Position numbers and translations under genes: made by a program. Shown here piece by piece: positions 1-9,508 of a stretch of 64,000 bases of DNA. The notes under the pieces are model-generated. The model had not been told where the DNA came from, ran no database searches, and was given only the letters and a program-made list of their open reading frames with translations. Source of the stretch: Leifsonia aquatica H1aii. Its GTDB lineage: Bacteria > Actinomycetota > Actinomycetes > Actinomycetales > Microbacteriaceae. Position 1 is the stretch's first letter. Each line of letters starts with the position of its first letter. The stretch spans positions 1-64,000 of the forward strand of contig NZ_AYMR01000010.1 in NCBI RefSeq assembly GCF_000633535.1, in the 5' to 3' direction.

Positions 1-60
1 ATCAAGCCCCTCGCGCAGCGTCCGCACCCGTTCGAGTACGAGCTGTACTTCGGCGTCTGA
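1..60 (+). CDS. glnA: Glutamine synthetase type I, C-terminal end (partial)
   Basis: Only the last 19 codons and the TGA stop lie in the window; they read IKPLAQRPHPFEYELYFGV. The RPHP-x-E-Y/F-x-LY ending is the usual C-terminus of bacterial type I glutamine synthetase, the enzyme that makes glutamine from glutamate, ammonia and ATP. The next genes on the opposite strand are the GS adenylyltransferase and a second GS, an order I know from mycobacteria (glnA1, glnE, glnA2). That makes this the GlnA1-type, adenylylation-controlled paralogue by inference. Nothing can be said about its start or promoter. Confidence 0.85.
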   Translation: MKPLAQRPHPFEYELYFGV

Positions 61-77
61 CGCTCCCCGCTCCGCAC

Positions 78-113
78 GGAAGGGCCGCATCCCACTCGGG
101 ATGCGGCCCTTCC
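78..113. terminator. Intrinsic-type terminator hairpin after glnA1
   Basis: A perfect 16-bp stem (78-93 with 98-113) closes a 4-nt loop (ACTC) 18 bases after the glnA1 stop. There is no strong T-run, which is common for actinobacterial terminators. The symmetric stem could also serve glnE, which ends at 202 from the other side. Confidence 0.8.
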
Positions 114-134
114 GCGTCGCCGCCGCATCCAGTT

Positions 135-180
135 GTCGCGACACGCCGTCACGGCGCACGCCCTGGCGGCGTGTCGTGAC
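135..180. repeat. 46-nt palindromic intergenic element, copy 1
   Basis: Two 14-nt arms (135-148 and 167-180) pair with one mismatch around an 18-nt loop that contains CGGCGCAC. A second element with the same arm length, loop length, loop core and ACACGCCG arm sequence lies at 36192-36237. Both sit between convergent genes. It may act as a bidirectional terminator or belong to a REP-like family. Confidence 0.75.
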
Positions 181-201
181 AATGAGGTGGCGGGCGAAGG
201 C

Positions 202-3200
202 TCAGCCGGTGGGCGCGGGGCGGTCCGGGATTCCGTAGAAGGCGCGCTCGAAGACGGCGCGGGCGCGGCGGGTGACCGCGAGGTAGTCCTCCTCCAGCCG
301 CGACGCCGAGCCGGGCGGGTACTCCATCAGGCGCGCGACGCCGTCGAGGGCGACGCGGTCGGAGGGGAGGACGTCGGCGGTCTTGTTCGTCCACAGGGTC
401 ATCGCCGAGCGGGCGCGGGAGGCGAAGACCCACGCCTCGTGCAGCTTGGCGGCGTCCTTCTCGGTGACGAAGCCGTGCTCAGCGGCGACGGCCAGGGCGT
501 CGAGGGTGCTCGGGGTGCGCAAGGCGGGGATCGCGGCCCCGTGCTCCAGCTGGATGAGCTGGACGAACCACTCGACGTCGCTCAGGGAGCCGCGGCCGAA
601 CTTCAGGTGGCGGGACGGGTCGGCGCCCTGCGGCAGCCGCTCGTTCTCGACGCGTGCCTTGATGCGTTTGACCTCGCGGATCTCGCGCTCGCCGATCTCG
701 GCCGGGTAGCGGACCTCGTCCGCGAGGGCCGAGAAGTCGTCCAGCAGGGCCGCGTCCCCCGCGACGCCGCGCGCCCGCAGCAGCGCCTGCGCCTCCCACG
801 TGAGCGACCAGCGCTGGTAGTAGGCGCGGTACGAGTCGAGGGAGCGCACCGGCGTGCCGTTCTTGCCCTCGGGTCGCAGCCCGATGTCGAGGTCGAGCGG
901 GAGGATGTTGTCCTCGGTGAGCCGTGACAGCTCGGACACGATCGCGAGGGCGGCCCGGTGCGCGTCGTCCTGATCGGCGGCGAGCGGACGGAAGACGTAC
1001 ATGACGTCGGCGTCGGAGCCGAAGCCCAGCTCGCGGCCGCCGAAGCGTCCCATGCCGATCACGGCGAACTCGAACGCCCCCGCGTCGCCACGGGCCGACC
1101 GGATGGCGGCGAGCACGCCGCCGATCACGTTCTCGGCGACGGCGCTCAATCCGTGCGCCAGCTCTTCGATCGTCGCGAAGCCGAGGATGCCCGAGAACGC
1201 GAGCCGCAGCACCTCGCGCCGGCGCACCGCGCGCAGGGCGGCCGCGGCGGTGTCGGCGGACTCGTGCCGCGCGAGGATCGCCGCCGTCTCCTCCCGCAGC
1301 AGCTCGGCCGACCGCGGCCGCAGCTCGTCCTCCGATTCCAGCCACGCGACCGATTCCGGGATGCGTCCGAGCAGTTCGCCGGCGAACCGCGACCCGGACA
1401 GCACCCGGGTCAGGCGCTCGGCGGCGCCGGTGGAGTCGCGCAGCATCCGCAGATACCAATGGGTGGAGCCGAGGTCCTCGCTGAGGCGGCGGAAGGTCAG
1501 CAGGCCGTAGTCGGGGTCGGCGCCGTCGGCGAACCACTGCAGCATCACCGGCAGCAGGTGCCGCTGGATCGTGGCCCGGCGCGAGACACCGGAGGTGAGG
1601 GCGCCGATGTGGGCGAGCGCGCCACGCGGGTCGCGGAAGCCGATCGCCGCGAGCCGGGCCTCGGCCTGGGCGCTGGTGAGCGCGAAGTCCTCGCTCGGCA
1701 TGGCGGCGACGGCGCTCAGCAGCGGCCGGTAGAACAGGCGCTCGTGCAGGCCGCGCACCCGGTGCTTGATCTCGTTCCAGCGGGTGAACAGCTGCTGCGC
1801 GCTCGGCGCGAGGCCGGTCGCCCGCGCCAGGATGCGCTGGTCGCCCTCGTCGCGCGGCATCAGGTGCGTGCGGCTCAAGTGGCGCAGCTGGATGCGGTGC
1901 TCCATCAGGCGGAGGGTGCGGTAGTCCTGCGAGAAGGCCGCGGCCTCCTCCCGGCCGATGTAGCCCTGCGCCGCGAGGGCGGCCAGGGCCGAGAGCGTGT
2001 CGCGCTGCCGCACCTGGTCGTCGGTCTGCCCATGAACGAGCTGCAGCAGCTGCACGGTGAACTCGACGTCACGGAGGCCGCCCGGCCCGAGCTTCAGCTG
2101 GTAGTGCACCTCGTCGTCCGGGATGTGGTCGGTGACGCGCTCGCGCATCCGCTGCACCGACTCGACGAAGTTCTCCCGCGATGCGCTGCTCCACACCTTG
2201 GGGGCGAGCGCGGCCGTGTACCGGTCGCCCAGCTCCCGGTCGCCGGCGAGCGGCCGGGCCTTGAGCAGCGCCTGGAACTCCCAGCCCTTCGCCCAGCGGT
2301 CGTAGTAGGCGATGTGCGACTCCAGCGTGCGGACGAGAGCGCCGTCCTTGCCCTCGGGTCGCAGGTTGGGGTCGACCTCCCAGAGCCCGGGCTCGATCGC
2401 GGGTTCGTGGATGCCGCGCATGGTCAGCATCGCGAGCCGGGTGGCGATGTCGACCGCCCGACCGGACGCGAGTCCGGCCTCCTCGTCCCCTTCGGTCACG
2501 AAGATCACGTCGACGTCACTGACGTAGTTGAGTTCGCGGGCGCCGGCCTTGCCCATCCCGATGATCGCCAGCGGGGTGGCCCGCACCTCGGCCTCGGGGA
2601 ACCGCCCGGGCCCCGTACCGCTGGTCTGGCGGCGCGCGACGGCGAGGGAGGCCTCCAAGGCGGCGGCGGCGAGGTCGGAGAGCGCAGCCGCGACGGCGTC
2701 GAACCCCGCGACCGGGTCGTCCTGCTCCAGGTCGAAGCTGGCGAGCTGGACGAGCCGGCGGCGATAGCGCACGCGCAGCGCCGTCCAGGCCTCCTCCTCG
2801 ACGATGGCGGCGAACCCGTCCACTGCGCCCACCGCGTCGAGCAGGTCGGCGCGCAACTCGTCGGCGGTCGGGAGGGCCGTTATCGGGTAGTCGAGGGCGC
2901 CCAGCTCCGCCGGTTGCCGCAGGAAGAACTCGGCGGCGCCCTCGGATGCGCCGATCACTCGCAGAACCCGCCGGGCGTCGTTGCGCGACGGCACGTAGCG
3001 CGCGGCCTGCACCGGCGCGTGCTGGAGCAGGCGCAGGGCGAGCGTCAGCGCGTTGTCCGGATCCGCGGCGGCGCCCAGCGCGGGCAGCAGGTCGTCCACG
3101 GGGAAGCCGGTGAGCTCCGCTAGCTCGTCGAGCTGGGCGCGCACGGAGCTCAGCCCGACGAAGCCGGCGCGCGCCAGCACCGTCAGGGAGAGCTGCTCGC

Positions 3201-3207
3201 GCGTCAC
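202..3207 (-). CDS. glnE: Bifunctional glutamine synthetase adenylyltransferase / adenylyl-removing enzyme
   Basis: This cytoplasmic 1001-residue protein attaches AMP to, and removes it from, a tyrosine of glutamine synthetase, setting its activity according to nitrogen status. Two nucleotidyltransferase domains are visible, each with the G-x-G-K/R...EL...SD-x-D signature: the first near residues 217-235 ([18 protein letters not shown]), the second near 715-740 ([18 protein letters not shown]). Each is followed by a helical region with RPEGK and [10 protein letters not shown]/[10 protein letters not shown] motifs. Length matches the family. Its ATG lies 7 bases after the stop of the upstream glutamine synthetase gene (3215), so the two are probably cotranscribed. 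It faces glnA1 across a terminator and the 46-nt palindrome. Confidence 0.95.
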   Translation of the reverse strand: MTREQLSLTVLARAGFVGLSSVRAQLDELAELTGFPVDDLLPALGAAADPDNALTLALRLLQHAPVQAARYVPSRNDARRVLRVIGASEGAAEFFLRQPAELGALDYPITALPTADELRADLLDAVGAVDGFAAIVEEEAWTALRVRYRRRLVQLASFDLEQDDPVAGFDAVAAALSDLAAAALEASLAVARRQTSGTGPGRFPEAEVRATPLAIIGMGKAGARELNYVSDVDVIFVTEGDEEAGLASGRAVDIATRLAMLTMRGIHEPAIEPGLWEVDPNLRPEGKDGALVRTLESHIAYYDRWAKGWEFQALLKARPLAGDRELGDRYTAALAPKVWSSASRENFVESVQRMRERVTDHIPDDEVHYQLKLGPGGLRDVEFTVQLLQLVHGQTDDQVRQRDTLSALAALAAQGYIGREEAAAFSQDYRTLRLMEHRIQLRHLSRTHLMPRDEGDQRILARATGLAPSAQQLFTRWNEIKHRVRGLHERLFYRPLLSAVAAMPSEDFALTSAQAEARLAAIGFRDPRGALAHIGALTSGVSRRATIQRHLLPVMLQWFADGADPDYGLLTFRRLSEDLGSTHWYLRMLRDSTGAAERLTRVLSGSRFAGELLGRIPESVAWLESEDELRPRSAELLREETAAILARHESADTAAAALRAVRRREVLRLAFSGILGFATIEELAHGLSAVAENVIGGVLAAIRSARGDAGAFEFAVIGMGRFGGRELGFGSDADVMYVFRPLAADQDDAHRAALAIVSELSRLTEDNILPLDLDIGLRPEGKNGTPVRSLDSYRAYYQRWSLTWEAQALLRARGVAGDAALLDDFSALADEVRYPAEIGEREIREVKRIKARVENERLPQGADPSRHLKFGRGSLSDVEWFVQLIQLEHGAAIPALRTPSTLDALAVAAEHGFVTEKDAAKLHEAWVFASRARSAMTLWTNKTADVLPSDRVALDGVARLMEYPPGSASRLEEDYLAVTRRARAVFERAFYGIPDRPAPTG

Positions 3208-3214
3208 GTCCCGG

Positions 3215-4552
3215 TCAGAGGATCTCGAGGTTGGAGCGCAGCTCGTACGGGGTGACCTGCGCGCGGTACTCCGCCCACTCCTTGCGCTTGTTGAGGAGCA
3301 CGTAGTTGAAGACCTGCTCCCCCAGCGTCTCGGCGACCAGCTCGGAGTCCTCCATCAGCGAGATGGCGTGGTCGAGGCTGGCCGGCAGCTGGCTGTAGCC
3401 GAGCGCGCGGCGCTCGGTGTCGCTCAGCGCCCACACGTTGTCCTCGGCCTCCGGCGGCAGCTCGTACTGGCCCTCGATGCCCTTCAGGCCGGCGGCCAGC
3501 ATGAGCGAGAACGCGAGGTACGGGTTCGCGGCGGAGTCGATCGCCCGGTACTCGACGCGGGAGCTCTGCCCCTTGTTGGGCTTGTAGAGCGGCACGCGCA
3601 CGAGCGCCGAGCGGTTGTTGTGGCCCCAGCACACGAAGCTGGGCGCCTCGTCGCCGCCCCACAGGCGCTTGTAGGAGTTGACGAACTGGTTCGTCACCGC
3701 CGTGATCTCGGGAGCGTGCTTGAGCAGGCCCGCGATGAACTGACGGCCCACCTTCGACAGCTGGTACTGCGCACCCGCCTCGTAGAAGGCGTTGGTGTCG
3801 CCCTCGAAGAGCGACATGTGAGTGTGCATCCCGCTGCCCGGGTGACCCGACATCGGCTTGGGCATGAACGTCGCGTAGACACCCTGCTCGATGGCGACCT
3901 CTTTGATCACGGTGCGGAAGGTCATGATGTTGTCGGCCGTGGTCAGCGCATCCGCGTAGCGCAGGTCGATCTCGTTCTGGCCGGGACCCGCCTCGTGGTG
4001 GCTGAACTCGACGGAGATGCCGAGGTCCTCGAGCATCCGCACGGAGCGGCGGCGGAAGTCGTGCGCGGTGCCGCCGGGGACGTTGTCGAAGTAGCCGGCC
4101 GAGTCGACGGGCTCGGGGCCGCCGTCGCCGAACGACGACGACTTGAGCAGGTAGAACTCGATCTCGGGGTGCGTGTAGAAGGTGAAGCCGCGGTCGGCCG
4201 CCTTCTCGAGCGTCCGCTTGAGCACGTTGCGCGGGTCGGACACGGACGGCTGGCCGTCGGGCGTCGTGATGTCGCAGAACATGCGCGCAGTCGGGTCGAT
4301 CTCGCCGCGCCACGGCAGGATCTGGAACGTGGTGGGGTCGGGATGGGCCAGCAGGTCGGACTCGTAGGCGCGGGTGAGGCCCTCGATCGCGGAGCCGTCG
4401 AACCCGAGGCCCTCGCTGAACGCGCCCTCGACCTCCGCCGGCGCGATCGCGACCGACTTCAGAGTGCCGACGACATCGGTGAACCACAGCCTCACGAACT
4501 TGATGCCACGTTCCTCGATCGTCCGAAGAACGAAGTCGCGCTGCTTGTCCAT
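3215..4552 (-). CDS. glnA2: Glutamine synthetase, type I (GlnA2-like)
   Basis: The 445-residue enzyme makes glutamine from glutamate, NH4+ and ATP. The N-terminal beta-Grasp segment and the catalytic domain are complete, with the DGS-AIEGL entry region, metal-ligand region HPEIEFYLL, the ammonia/glutamate loop [11 protein letters not shown], and [11 protein letters not shown]. Its length and its place directly before glnE match mycobacterial GlnA2. The region where GlnA1 proteins carry the adenylylated tyrosine reads [13 protein letters not shown], shorter than the canonical NLYDLPPEE; whether this paralogue is adenylylated is unclear. A purine-rich ribosome site (AAAGGGGCAGG) precedes the ATG, and a -10-like TAGTCT lies 24 nt upstream of it. 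It is divergent from panB. Confidence 0.93.
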   Translation of the reverse strand: MDKQRDFVLRTIEERGIKFVRLWFTDVVGTLKSVAIAPAEVEGAFSEGLGFDGSAIEGLTRAYESDLLAHPDPTTFQILPWRGEIDPTARMFCDITTPDGQPSVSDPRNVLKRTLEKAADRGFTFYTHPEIEFYLLKSSSFGDGGPEPVDSAGYFDNVPGGTAHDFRRRSVRMLEDLGISVEFSHHEAGPGQNEIDLRYADALTTADNIMTFRTVIKEVAIEQGVYATFMPKPMSGHPGSGMHTHMSLFEGDTNAFYEAGAQYQLSKVGRQFIAGLLKHAPEITAVTNQFVNSYKRLWGGDEAPSFVCWGHNNRSALVRVPLYKPNKGQSSRVEYRAIDSAANPYLAFSLMLAAGLKGIEGQYELPPEAEDNVWALSDTERRALGYSQLPASLDHAISLMEDSELVAETLGEQVFNYVLLNKRKEWAEYRAQVTPYELRSNLEIL

Positions 4553-4576
4553 CCTGCCCCTTTCGTCAGCCCCTCC

Positions 4577-4582
4577 AGACTA
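4577..4582 (-). promoter_or_regulatory. -10 element for glnA2-glnE
   Basis: TAGTCT on the minus strand fits TANNNT and lies 24 nt before the glnA2 start, leaving room for a short leader that carries the AAAGGGG ribosome site. Unlike most promoters in this window, it would give a leadered mRNA. Confidence 0.5.
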
Positions 4583-4620
4583 GTGGTTCCCGGCCTCCCA
4601 GCGGGCTCGGAACGCGTCAC

Positions 4621-4626
4621 TAGACT
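4621..4626 (+). promoter_or_regulatory. -10 element of leaderless panB promoter
   Basis: TAGACT is followed by exactly 7 nt (GAGGCGC) and the ATG of panB, the spacing expected when transcription begins at the start codon itself. The GAGG inside the spacer could also act as a ribosome site if initiation is further upstream. Confidence 0.55.
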
Positions 4627-4633
4627 GAGGCGC

Positions 4634-5485
4634 ATGACCGACCAGTCACCCGTTCCGAGCGTCCACCCCGCCACCAGTTCGATGCAGTCCCTGAAGCGGG
4701 TCAGGACGCGGCACTTCCAGGCGTCGAAGGACGAAGGCTCGACCTTCACCGGCCTCACCAGCTACGACATGCTGACCGCTCAGATCTTCGACGAGGCCGG
4801 GATCGACTTCCTGCTCGTCGGAGACTCGGCCGGCAACAACGTGCTCGGCTACGACACCACGCTGCCCGTGACCGTCGACGAGCTCATCCCGCTCACCCGC
4901 GCGGTGGCGAAGGCCGTCAAGCGAGCGTTCGTCGTGGCGGACATGCCGTTCGGCTCCTACGAGACGGGCGCGCTGGAAGCGCTGCACACCGCGGTGCGGT
5001 TCATGAAGGAGACCGGTGCGCACGCGGTGAAGCTGGAGGGCGGCGTGCGCAGCGCCGACCAGATCCGTCGCATCGTCGACGCGGGCATCCCGGTCATGGC
5101 GCACATCGGCTTCACCCCGCAGAGCGAGCACGGGCTCGGCGGGCACCTGATCCAGGGCCGCGGCGACGGTGCGGAGCGGCTCCTGGCCGACGCGCACGCG
5201 GTCGAGGACGCCGGCGCATTCGCGGTCGTGCTCGAGATGGTCCCGGCCGACGTGGCCCAGCGGGTCACCCAGGAGCTGCGCATCCCCACGATCGGTGTCG
5301 GCGCGGGCCCGCACGTGGACGGCCAGCTGCTGGTCTGGACGGACTGGGCCGGCTTCACGACGGGCCGCGTCCCGAGTTTCGTCAAGCAATACGCCGACCT
5401 GAAGACGGTGCTCGCGGATGCGGCGGCGGCCTACAGGGCGGATGTGCAGTCGGGCTCGTTCCCGGGCCCGGACCACAGCTTCTAG
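4634..5485 (+). CDS. panB: 3-methyl-2-oxobutanoate hydroxymethyltransferase
   Basis: It adds a hydroxymethyl group from methylene-tetrahydrofolate to alpha-ketoisovalerate, giving ketopantoate, the first committed step of pantothenate and coenzyme A synthesis. The 283-residue protein shows [25 protein letters not shown] (Mg2+-binding aspartates), AVKLEGG (lysine/glutamate of the active site), and [14 protein letters not shown] chose the ATG at 4634 because it gives the family length and lies 7 nt after TAGACT; the open frame runs much further upstream but that part is antisense to glnA2. Its stop overlaps the stop of the convergent small gene in the tetranucleotide CTAG (5482-5485). In mycobacteria panB is also close to glnA2. 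Confidence 0.95.
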   Translation: MTDQSPVPSVHPATSSMQSLKRVRTRHFQASKDEGSTFTGLTSYDMLTAQIFDEAGIDFLLVGDSAGNNVLGYDTTLPVTVDELIPLTRAVAKAVKRAFVVADMPFGSYETGALEALHTAVRFMKETGAHAVKLEGGVRSADQIRRIVDAGIPVMAHIGFTPQSEHGLGGHLIQGRGDGAERLLADAHAVEDAGAFAVVLEMVPADVAQRVTQELRIPTIGVGAGPHVDGQLLVWTDWAGFTTGRVPSFVKQYADLKTVLADAAAAYRADVQSGSFPGPDHSF

Positions 5486-5694
5486 CGGTTCTCCGCCGCG
5501 TCGTCCTCGGCCCACTTGGCGCTGTTCTCGCGCAGCTTCTCGAGTGCGTGCTCGGCCTCGTCGCGGGTGTCGAACGGGCCGACGCGATCGGGCGCGGGCG
5601 ACAGGAAGCCCTGCTCCACCGCGCCGGTCTTCATGTTGTACCAGTACTTGTGCTCAGCGTCCTGCGCGATGCCGTACTCGTTCTCACCGGTCAT
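5482..5694 (-). CDS. Small SPOR-like domain protein (hypothetical)
   Basis: The 70-residue soluble protein has the core [36 protein letters not shown]. The aromatic start, the DRVGPF turn and the DEAEHAL helix resemble the SPOR-like small proteins seen near panB and map in actinobacteria; I infer family membership from the pattern only. The role is unknown. The ATG at 5694 is chosen because TAGGAT lies exactly 7 nt upstream on the same strand and the frame above it has no such signal. Divergent map starts only 12 bp away, so the two promoters overlap. The C-terminus is acidic and helical. No signal peptide or membrane segment is seen. Confidence 0.8.
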   Translation of the reverse strand: MTGENEYGIAQDAEHKYWYNMKTGAVEQGFLSPAPDRVGPFDTRDEAEHALEKLRENSAKWAEDDAAENR

Positions 5695-5699
5695 AAGCT
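5694..5699 (+). promoter_or_regulatory. -10 element of leaderless map promoter
   Basis: TAAGCT lies 7 nt before the map ATG. Its first base is also part of the start codon of the divergent small gene. Confidence 0.5.
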
Positions 5700-5701
5700 T
5701 G

Positions 5702-5707
5702 ATCCTA
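5702..5707 (-). promoter_or_regulatory. -10 element of the divergent small gene
   Basis: TAGGAT on the minus strand is 7 nt before the ATG at 5694; its upstream end (5707) is the A of the map start codon. The two -10 boxes therefore occupy one 14-bp stretch. Confidence 0.5.
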
Positions 5708-6573
5708 TGCCCAAGGATTCCGCCGGTCACCTGATCCCCGGACGTGTCACCGCGATGCGCCCCGTGCCCACCCGCATCCCGCGGCCGGAGTACGTCGGCA
5801 GGCCGTCGCCGGCGCCGAACACCCGCGGCGACGTCTACACGTCGGACGAGATCGCACTGATCCGCGAGTCCGGCCGGATCGCGGCGCAGGCGATCGCGCT
5901 GGTGGGCGAAGCGGTGCGCCCGGGCGTGACGACGGAGGAGCTGGATGCGATCGGCCACGAGTTCCTGATCGCGCACGACGCCTACCCCTCCACCCTCGGC
6001 TACCGCGGCTACCCGAAGTCGATCTGCAGCTCGGTGAACGAGGTCGTCTGCCACGGCATCCCCGACGACACGGTGATCGACGATGGGGACATCGTCAACA
6101 TCGACATCACGGCGTACAAGGACGGCTTCCACGGCGACAGCAACCAGACGTTCATCGCCGGCACCGCGAGCGAGGAGATCACGCTCCTCGTCGAGCGGAC
6201 CCGCGAGGCGCTGAACCGCGGCATCAAGGCGGTCGCGCCGGGCCGTCAGGTCAACGTGATCGGCCGCGCCATCGAGTCCTACGCCAAGCGGTTCGGCTAC
6301 GGAGTGGTCCGCGACTTCACCGGCCACGGGGTCGGTTCCTCGTTCCATTCCGGGCTGATCATCCCGCACTACGACTCCGCGCCGACCTACGACGACGTGA
6401 TGGAGGTCGGGATGGTGTTCACCATCGAGCCGATGCTCACCCTCGGCACGCACGAGTGGGACATGTGGGAGGACGACTGGACGGTGGTGACGCGCGACCG
6501 CAGCATCACGGCGCAGTTCGAGCACACCCTGGTCGTCACGGAGCGCGGCGCCGAGGTGCTCACGCTCCCCTGA
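5707..6573 (+). CDS. map: Methionine aminopeptidase, type I
   Basis: This cytoplasmic metalloprotease removes the initiator methionine from new proteins. The 288-residue protein carries the pita-bread-fold ligands: aspartates in [22 protein letters not shown], histidine in [12 protein letters not shown], glutamates in TIEPML and QFEHTLVVT. An N-terminal extension of about 40 residues ([14 protein letters not shown]...) precedes the catalytic domain, as in actinobacterial Map with an SH3-binding-like proline-rich start. ATG 5707 was chosen because it follows a TAAGCT-N7 leaderless promoter. The last 14 bases overlap the convergent MFS gene. Confidence 0.95.
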   Translation: MPKDSAGHLIPGRVTAMRPVPTRIPRPEYVGRPSPAPNTRGDVYTSDEIALIRESGRIAAQAIALVGEAVRPGVTTEELDAIGHEFLIAHDAYPSTLGYRGYPKSICSSVNEVVCHGIPDDTVIDDGDIVNIDITAYKDGFHGDSNQTFIAGTASEEITLLVERTREALNRGIKAVAPGRQVNVIGRAIESYAKRFGYGVVRDFTGHGVGSSFHSGLIIPHYDSAPTYDDVMEVGMVFTIEPMLTLGTHEWDMWEDDWTVVTRDRSITAQFEHTLVVTERGAEVLTLP

Positions 6574-8038
6574 CCCCCGCCTGGCCGACCTCGGCCGCTC
6601 CGCCCACCGGCTCGGCGACGGGTTCCGGGATCGGGGCCGTCTCGCGCGCCGACGCCGATCGCTTCGGTCCACCGGGCAGCACGAACGAGATCGCCACGCC
6701 GAGCACGGTGACGCCGACGGCCACCCAGAACGCGACATCGAACGCGCCTCCGAGCGTGGCGCCTCCCAGCACCGCGGCCTGCAGCAGCACCGCGAAGATC
6801 GCCGTGCCGAACGACCCGCCGAGCTGCTGGGCCGTGCGGGTGAGGATGCTGGAGTGCGCGATCTGCTCGCCGCTCAGCCCCTGGTAGGAGGCCACCATCA
6901 GCGGCATCGTCACCGCGCCGAGGCCGAAGCCGCGCACGAACAGCGCCACGAGGAGAAGCGGGTCGGCGGAGGACGGCAGGCCGAACGCGAACGGCACCGT
7001 CGCGATGGCGACGATCGCGAAGCCGACGACCGCGATCCAGCGCGCCCCGATGCGATCGATCAGCCGACCGGCGAGGGGACGGCAGGCGAGCGTCCCGAGC
7101 CCCTGCGGCACGAGCAGCAGACCGGCACCGAGCGCGTCCGTGCCGCGCACCTGCTGGAAGAACAGCGGCAGCAGCAGCATCGCGCCGTAGAGGGCGACGC
7201 CGGAGAGGAAGAGCAGGGACGACGCCGACCAGACCGAGCGCACCCGCAGCAGCCGCACGTCCACCAACGCCTCGCCACGGCGGTGGACGGCCCAGAACCC
7301 GAACGCTGCGATCAGCACGACCCCGGCGACCAGCGGGATCCACGCGTCGAGGCGGGCGAACCCGCCGTCGAGGACGGAGTCGGAGAGGCCGAGCAGCAGG
7401 CCGACGAGGCCGGGGACGAGGAGCAGCACGCCGACGAGGTCGAGGCGGCGGCGCGGGTCGCGCCCACGGTCGGAGGGCAGCATCCGCCAGGCCAGGATCA
7501 GTCCGGCGACGCAGAACGGGATGTTCACCCAGAACACCCAGCGCCAGTCTCCGAAGGCGAGGATCAGCCCGCCGAGCACCGGCCCCAGCACGGGACCCGC
7601 CATCGCGGGGAGGCCGACCACGGCCGAGACGCGGCCCAGCTGCTTGCCGCCGGCGACCTCCATCACCATCGTGGTCATCACCGGGAGCATGAGGCCGCCT
7701 CCGACGCCCTGGAGCACCCGGAACGCGATGAGGCTGTCGGCGTTCCAGGCGAGCCCCGAGAGCACGGATCCGACGAGGAAGATCGCGAGCGCGACCATCC
7801 ACACCCGCTTGCCCCCGAACCGGGCGAGGCACCAGGCCGACAGCGGCACGGTCGCGGCGAGGGCGAGCAGGTAGCCCGTGGTGACCCACTGGATGTGCGC
7901 GACGTCCGTGTGGAGGTCGGTGGCCAGCGAGTGCAGGGCGATGCTGAGGATGGTGGTGTCGAAGACCACGGCGAGCGCGCCGATGACCAGCGCCGTCGCC
8001 GTGCGCACCACAGCCTTGTCGAGTTTCTCTGCAGCCAT
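6560..8038 (-). CDS. MFS drug-efflux transporter, DHA2 family (EmrB/QacA type)
   Basis: The 492-residue membrane protein has the hydrophobicity of a 14-helix DHA2 transporter. It shows the motif-C-like [29 protein letters not shown] start, the [10 protein letters not shown] loop (motif A, cytoplasmic loop 2-3), [15 protein letters not shown], and the [14 protein letters not shown] motif C typical of antiporters. It probably exports drugs or toxic metabolites with the proton gradient; the substrate cannot be read. It is transcribed divergently from a TetR-family gene, a classic repressor/efflux arrangement. AAGGAG stands 7 nt before the ATG. The 3' end overlaps map by 14 bp. Confidence 0.88.
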   Translation of the reverse strand: MAAEKLDKAVVRTATALVIGALAVVFDTTILSIALHSLATDLHTDVAHIQWVTTGYLLALAATVPLSAWCLARFGGKRVWMVALAIFLVGSVLSGLAWNADSLIAFRVLQGVGGGLMLPVMTTMVMEVAGGKQLGRVSAVVGLPAMAGPVLGPVLGGLILAFGDWRWVFWVNIPFCVAGLILAWRMLPSDRGRDPRRRLDLVGVLLLVPGLVGLLLGLSDSVLDGGFARLDAWIPLVAGVVLIAAFGFWAVHRRGEALVDVRLLRVRSVWSASSLLFLSGVALYGAMLLLPLFFQQVRGTDALGAGLLLVPQGLGTLACRPLAGRLIDRIGARWIAVVGFAIVAIATVPFAFGLPSSADPLLLVALFVRGFGLGAVTMPLMVASYQGLSGEQIAHSSILTRTAQQLGGSFGTAIFAVLLQAAVLGGATLGGAFDVAFWVAVGVTVLGVAISFVLPGGPKRSASARETAPIPEPVAEPVGGAAEVGQAGVRGA

Positions 8039-8050
8039 CGACCCACTCCT

Positions 8051-8103
8051 TAAGATGCCTTGCCGTATCTAAAGGCTGACGATACGCCGATCGGATAAGA
8101 TGC
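8051..8103. promoter_or_regulatory. Candidate TetR operator region between efflux gene and regulator
   Basis: The 69-bp intergenic space contains an inverted repeat GCCGTATC / GATACGCC (8062-8069, 8081-8088; 7 of 8 match), a perfect palindrome CCGATCGG (8087-8094), and a direct repeat TAAGATGC (8051-8058 and 8096-8103). The second TAAGAT also serves as -10 for the regulator (N6 before its ATG). Repressor binding here would cover both promoters. Confidence 0.55.
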
Positions 8104-8107
8104 GCAA

Positions 8108-8728
8108 ATGGACTCTAAATCCCCGCCCGCACGACGCCGCCGAGGCACCGAGCTCGAGGACGCGCTGCTCGACGCGGCGTGGGAGGAGCTCGACGCCAAC
8201 GGCTACGCCGGGCTGACGATGGAGGCCGTCGCCGCCCGGGCCGGGACGAGCCGCCCGGTCCTCGCCCGCCGCTGGCCGAGCCGCAGCGACCTCGCCCTCG
8301 CCGCCATCCGCCACCGCTACGACGGCGACCCCATCGAGGTGCCCGATCACGGAAGCCTGCGCGAGGACGTGCTCGACCTCCTGCGCCAGTTCGGCGACCG
8401 CCGCAGCGGGATGGTCGTGCTGATCATGCTGCGCTTCGGGGGCATCCTCAGTGAGGCCGACGGCGGCATGGCCGGCCTGCGCGAGCGCCTGCTCTCCCCC
8501 GGCCCCTCCTGGCTCGACACGATCCTGGAGCGTGCGGACGCCCGCGGCGAGATCGACCGCGGCCGGATGCCGGACATCGTCGCGAACCTGCCGACGATGG
8601 CCCTCCGCCACGAGATGCTGATGACCCTGCATGCCCCCGACGAGGCGACGCTGGTCTCGATCGTCGACGACCTGTTCCTGCCGCTCGCCACGGCCACGCG
8701 CACCCCCGCGGGAGGCGACGCGCGGTAG
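8108..8728 (+). CDS. TetR/AcrR family transcriptional regulator
   Basis: The 206-residue protein has an N-terminal helix-turn-helix (RRGTELEDALLDAAWEELDANGYAGLTMEAVAARAGTSRPVLARRWPSRSDL, residues about 12-62) and a variable ligand-binding C-terminal domain ending in a TetR_C-like stretch. It likely represses the divergent MFS efflux gene and itself; ligand unknown. ATG 8108 follows TAAGAT by 6 nt and has no ribosome site, so the mRNA may be leaderless. Its TAG stop at 8726 forms the first bases of the -10 box of ppgK. Confidence 0.88.
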   Translation: MDSKSPPARRRRGTELEDALLDAAWEELDANGYAGLTMEAVAARAGTSRPVLARRWPSRSDLALAAIRHRYDGDPIEVPDHGSLREDVLDLLRQFGDRRSGMVVLIMLRFGGILSEADGGMAGLRERLLSPGPSWLDTILERADARGEIDRGRMPDIVANLPTMALRHEMLMTLHAPDEATLVSIVDDLFLPLATATRTPAGGDAR

Positions 8729-8731
8729 ATT
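8726..8731 (+). promoter_or_regulatory. -10 element of leaderless ppgK promoter
   Basis: TAGATT is 7 nt before the ppgK ATG, and its TAG is the stop codon of the upstream tetR gene. ppgK may thus be transcribed independently of tetR. Confidence 0.45.
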
Positions 8732-8738
8732 CGTGGGC

Positions 8739-9494
8739 ATGAGCGGTCAGAAGCACGCAATCGGCATCGACATCGGCGGAACGGGCATCAAGGGAGGGCT
8801 GGTCGATCTCGAGAGCGGCGAGCTCCTGAGCGACCGGATCAAGCTGCCCACCCCCGAGGGAGGCGAGCCCGACGGCATCGTCGAGGTCACCAAGGAGATC
8901 GTCGACCAGCTGGCGAAGGAGGAGCCCGACGCCCCCGTCGGCGTCTGCTTCCCCGCCATCGTCAGCCACGGCGTCACCCTCTCGGCCGCGAACGTCTCCA
9001 AGAAGTGGATCGATCTCCGCGCGGAGGACCTGTTCGAGAAGGCGCTGGGCCGTGACATCCACTTCGTCAACGACGCAGACGCCGCCGGCTACGCGGAGAC
9101 GCGCTTCGGCGCCGCGAAGGACAAGGACGGCCTGGTCATCATGACCACGCTCGGCACCGGCATCGGCTCCGCCCTGATCTACGACGGCGTCCTCATCCCG
9201 AACGCCGAGCTCGGCCACCTCGAGGTCGACGGTCACGACGCCGAGTCGAAGGCGGCCTACTCGGCCAAGGAGCGCGACGACCTGAGCTGGGAGAAGTGGG
9301 CCAAGCGTCTGCAGAAGTATTACTCGACCCTCGAGTTCCTCTTCACCCCCGACCTCTTCATCGTCGGCGGCGGCGTCTCCAAGAACTACAAGGAGTTCCT
9401 GCCGCTGCTCGAGCTGAAGACGGAGATCGTGCCCGCCGTCCACCGCAACAACGCGGGCATCCTGGGCGCGGCCGCACTGGCCGTGAAGGGCTGA
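8739..9494 (+). CDS. ppgK: Polyphosphate glucokinase (ROK family)
   Basis: This cytoplasmic kinase phosphorylates glucose to glucose 6-phosphate using inorganic polyphosphate, and often ATP; polyphosphate use is typical of actinobacteria. The 251-residue protein begins AIGIDIGGTGIKGGLVDL (phosphate-1 motif) and contains FPAIVSHG, FVNDADAAGYAE (catalytic aspartate, glucose binding), TTLGTGIGSALIYDG (phosphate-2), NAELGHLEV, the conserved YYSTLEFLFTPDLFIVGGGVSK and GILGAAALA. The last motifs are characteristic of PpgK rather than ATP-only ROK kinases. The start was chosen from family length and the TAGATT-N7-ATG arrangement. Confidence 0.93.
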   Translation: MSGQKHAIGIDIGGTGIKGGLVDLESGELLSDRIKLPTPEGGEPDGIVEVTKEIVDQLAKEEPDAPVGVCFPAIVSHGVTLSAANVSKKWIDLRAEDLFEKALGRDIHFVNDADAAGYAETRFGAAKDKDGLVIMTTLGTGIGSALIYDGVLIPNAELGHLEVDGHDAESKAAYSAKERDDLSWEKWAKRLQKYYSTLEFLFTPDLFIVGGGVSKNYKEFLPLLELKTEIVPAVHRNNAGILGAAALAVKG

Positions 9495-9508
9495 TCCTCG
9501 AAAGACCA

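Noticed and set aside
958-3123. Long plus-strand open frames opposite glnE, and similar long frames opposite kdp, mur and ctaD genes
   Set aside because: Each is exactly antisense or out of frame to a gene with clear motifs; stop codons are rare in these frames because of high GC content.
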